Shown one piece after another: positions 46,529-48,172 of a DNA stretch of 48,172 nucleotides. Below the pieces are notes generated by a model. That model had not been told where the DNA came from. It saw nothing but the letters and a program-made list of their open reading frames with translations, and made no database searches. Numbering within the stretch: position 1 is the first letter of the stretch; each line of letters begins with the position of its first letter. The translations under genes were made by a program, and so were the position numbers. Source of the DNA: a candidate division KSB1 bacterium (GTDB taxonomy: Bacteria > Zhuqueibacterota > Zhuqueibacteria > JANLFK01 > Oleimicrobiaceae); NCBI GenBank assembly GCA_024655945.1, contig JANLFK010000014.1, forward strand, positions 57,283 to 105,454. Direction: 5' to 3'.

Positions 46529-46969
46529 ATGGTGCAGGGATTTGGTGACATGAGCATTTCGTTGGCCTTGGCGGCGGTGGGCTCGGCACTGGGTACCGGG
46601 GCGGCGGGGATGTCGGCGGTGGGAGCCTGGAAGCGGGCTTTTGCCCAAAACAAGGCGGCGCCGTTCATCATGGTCGCCTTTGTGGGTGCCCCCCTGTCGC
46701 AGACCATCTACGGCATGATCCTGCGCAATGCCATCCGCAGCGCCAATCTGCCGGCGGAATCCTACCTGTACCAGATCCTCCTGGGCGCCTTTGCTGGCTT
46801 TGCCATGGGCATGTCCGCCTACATGCAGGGCAAGGCGGGGGCAAAGGCAGCCGACGCCTTGGGCGAAACCGGCAAGGGCTTTGGCCAGTACATCATGGTG
46901 CTGGGCATCATCGAGACGGTCGCCCTGTTCATCATGGTCTTCACGCTGGCGGCCATTCCCAGGCTGTGA
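46529..46969 (+). CDS. atpK: A/V-type ATP synthase proteolipid subunit K
   Basis: The 146-residue, four-helix proteolipid consists of two hairpins, with the ion-binding Glu E129 only in the last helix (IIETVALF), as in duplicated V-type rotors. Helix 2 has S57-Q58 (APLSQTIYG) and helix 3 has Q100 (YMQGKAGA). These match T64, Q65, Q110 and E139 of the sodium-binding Enterococcus hirae NtpK, and the Q100-E129 spacing (29) equals Q110-E139. Sodium coupling is therefore plausible. A strong ribosome site (AAAGGAGG) precedes the ATG, fitting the high copy number of ring subunits. It is the last gene of the operon. Confidence 0.94.
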   Translation: MVQGFGDMSISLALAAVGSALGTGAAGMSAVGAWKRAFAQNKAAPFIMVAFVGAPLSQTIYGMILRNAIRSANLPAESYLYQILLGAFAGFAMGMSAYMQGKAGAKAADALGETGKGFGQYIMVLGIIETVALFIMVFTLAAIPRL

Positions 46970-47017
46970 GCGCGCCTGCCAGCGCAACCAGGCAGGTTCA
47001 AGCGCGAGGCCTTCCGA

Positions 47018-47244
47018 GTGGGCGAGCAGAACAGGCTTGCCACCGTTCGGCAGTTAAGCCTGGCGATGGCTACCGTGGCGCGCATCAGCGCCCTTGTCTT
47101 GGTCTGTGTCGCCGCCCCCTTGGCGCCCTGGGGCTCTACTTGGATCGGCTGTTTGGTACTGCACCCTGGCTGTTGATCGTAGGGATGCTCCTCGGGGTCG
47201 TGCTCTGCGTGGTGAGTGTTGCTCGTCTTGCTCGTCGGCAATAG
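47018..47244 (+). pseudogene. AtpZ/AtpI-like F-type ATPase accessory gene, frameshifted
   Basis: Reading from GTG 47018 gives a hydrophobic start (LATVRQLSLAMATVARISALVLVCVAAP), then switches to poor sequence and soon stops. The next frame from about 47110 gives PLGALGLYLDRLFGTAPWLL and IVGMLLGVVLCVVSVARLAR to a stop at 47244. That is the second hairpin of AtpZ/AtpI-type proteins, including the typical LDRxxGTxPW. Adding one C to the CCCCC run at 47115-47119 joins the two into one ~75-residue two-helix protein. It is therefore either a real one-base deletion or a homopolymer sequencing error. The GTG start is uncertain. In F-ATPase operons this gene precedes atpB, as here. Confidence 0.7.
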
Positions 47245-47266
47245 TTGAGCGCTGAGTATCCGCCGC

Positions 47267-47620
47267 ATGAAAAAGCGAACCAAGATCCTGATGATTCTCT
47301 TAGCGGCCGTGGCCTTGCTCGTCGCCGGCAACCTCTACCTGCGCTTCCGCTTGCCGCCGGTGATGATCCGGGCAGAGGCCACACCAGGGTTGTGCATCGG
47401 TCCACTGCAGGTAACCAACACGCTCCTCACGGCGCTGCTGGTGGATGTCATCCTGGTGGCGCTCGCCTTAGCTGCCACGCGACGCATACGCCTGGTCCCC
47501 TCCGGCTTGCAGAATTTCGTGGAGTGGGTCATCGAGACCTTATACCGACTCACCGAATCGGTGGCCGGAACCAAGTGGACGAGTAGCGTTCTTTTTATTC
47601 AGGCTTTTCTAAGGGGATAA
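47267..47620 (+). pseudogene. atpB: F-type ATP synthase subunit a, truncated by an insertion sequence
   Basis: The 117-codon frame starts with a membrane segment (ILMILLAAVALLVAGNLYL) and shows the subunit a N-terminal pattern: ITN-like VTNTLLTALLVDVILVALAL, then LVPSGLQNFVEWVIETLYRL and TESVAGTKW. Native subunit a would continue with several more helices, including the essential arginine. Here the similarity stops near 47580 and the frame ends in unrelated, AT-richer sequence at 47620. The remaining two-thirds is absent from this window, so the product cannot form a working proton channel. It follows the frameshifted atpZ-like gene by 22 bases. The rest of atpB may lie beyond the insertion, outside the window. 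Confidence 0.82.
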
Positions 47621-47646
47621 AGAACAGGGTTCACCTACCTTGTGTT

Positions 47647-47659
47647 AGACTTTTAGTCT
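47647..47659 (+). other. Hairpin in the transposase leader
   Basis: AGACT (47647-47651) and AGTCT (47655-47659) surround TTT, with possible extra wobble pairs outside. It lies 30 bases before the transposase start, within the insertion sequence. It may be part of the element's end or limit read-through translation. Confidence 0.3.
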
Positions 47660-47689
47660 GGGTAGAAAGCACAAGGAGGGGAGCCCAAG

Positions 47690-48172
47690 ATGAAGATAGC
47701 ACAGAGGATCTTAGAGTGCAACGACCCCAAAGAGGTAGCAGAGCTAGTAGATTCCCAGGCAAAAGCTAATCTAAGGGAATGGAAAAGGAAACTACTTGAG
47801 GAAGCCTTGGAAGGTTTAGTAGATAAACATCATGGTCAAAAATGGCTAAGAATAAGAGAAAGAAAGCCTACTCCCTGGATATGCCTAAGGTGTGGTCCCC
47901 GAGAAAGTAACCAGGTTAAGCGCAATGGACATTATCGGCGCCATCTAGTGGTACCCGAGGGTAGTATCCGCCTTAGAGTACCTCAGCTTGAGTGTCTGAG
48001 TTGTGGTAAGGAAGTAGCCTTAAACGCCCTCTTTCTGCCGAAAAGAAAGAGATACTGGATAGAGCTTGATAGGAAAATAACCGAGCTTTATCTCTCCGGG
48101 GCTAGCTATCGCCAAGTTAAGGCAATACTGGATCGGGAAATGGAATCGGACTGTGGTCTGATGAACTTATGG
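47690..48172 (+). CDS. Transposase with N-terminal zinc ribbon (3' partial)
   Basis: The frame is open for 161 codons from ATG 47690 to the window end. AAGGAGGG at 47673-47680 is a strong ribosome site. The N-terminus is helical. It is followed by a four-cysteine zinc ribbon, CLRC and CLSC about 40 residues apart, with NGHYRRHLV and GSIRLRVPQLEC between, and then by a helical DNA-binding-like part (ITELYLSGASYRQVKAIL). This combination matches mutator/IS256-like or UPF0236/ISH6-like transposases; I cannot fix the family because the DDE catalytic region lies outside the window. Codon use (many AGG, ATA, CTA, TTA) differs strongly from all neighbours, indicating recent transfer. Confidence 0.8.
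   Translation, partial: MKIAQRILECNDPKEVAELVDSQAKANLREWKRKLLEEALEGLVDKHHGQKWLRIRERKPTPWICLRCGPRESNQVKRNGHYRRHLVVPEGSIRLRVPQLECLSCGKEVALNALFLPKRKRYWIELDRKITELYLSGASYRQVKAILDREMESDCGLMNLW

Larger units (their letters stand above)
47585..48172 (+). mobile_element. Insertion sequence inside atpB (right end beyond window)
   Basis: From about 47585 the base composition and codon choice change sharply to AT-richer sequence. A transposase gene with a strong ribosome site follows and runs off the window. The exact left end is not resolved: it lies between the last atpB-like codons (~47580) and ~47640. Terminal inverted repeats and target duplications cannot be checked without the right end. Confidence 0.7.

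Overview
The window is a dense, high-GC bacterial chromosome segment with almost every gene on the plus strand. The organism looks like an uncultured member of the FCB (Fibrobacteres-Chlorobi-Bacteroidetes) side of the tree, such as KSB1 or a related candidate phylum. Four things support this. A giant surface protein ends in a type IX secretion (T9SS)-like sorting domain. A PorV/PorQ-like barrel is encoded next to it. Five candidate promoters resemble the Bacteroidetes -33/-7 type. The A/V-type ATPase operon contains the DUF2764 subunit known from Bacteroidetes, spirochaetes and chlamydiae. The phylum assignment is an inference.

Region 1 (1-16236) carries surface export and signalling. The giant modular protein (5' end outside the window) is followed by a PorV-like barrel fused to TPRs, then by a membrane protein that joins an RsbW-like kinase domain, a sensor, HAMP, a SpoIIE-type phosphatase, a helix-turn-helix-like segment and TPRs. 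A STAS anti-anti-sigma protein follows under its own promoter and ends in a copy of the same helix-turn-helix-like segment. Together they look like a partner-switching system linked to a secreted giant protein.

Region 2 (16270-19023) holds bioY plus two amino-sugar kinases of cell-wall recycling (BadF/NagK type and AnmK). Region 3 (19132-28088) is a housekeeping run: an EnvC-like amidase activator with a degenerate LytM domain, holB, a PSP1/RicT gene, metG, tatD, rsmA, recO and glyS. Much of this order resembles the holB-yaaT-metS-yabD-ksgA neighbourhood of Firmicutes. One convergent minus-strand gene (28104-29285) encodes an exported, probably outer-membrane protein.

Region 4 (29382-39535) contains gpmI, an archease-rtcB RNA-repair pair, ligA, an M48 lipoprotein protease, YtxH and DUF948 envelope proteins, and a Ca2+-type P-type ATPase. 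After a roughly 380-base gap without a recognisable gene, region 5 (39916-46969) is a complete bacterial A/V-ATPase operon E-DUF2764-A-B-D-I-K. Its K subunit retains the side chains that bind sodium in Enterococcus NtpK.

Region 6 (47018-48172) is the start of an F-type ATPase operon in visible decay. An atpZ/atpI-like gene carries a one-base frameshift in a C-run. atpB is cut off after about 105 native codons by an AT-richer insertion sequence, whose transposase runs off the window end. No tRNA, rRNA or CRISPR array was seen.
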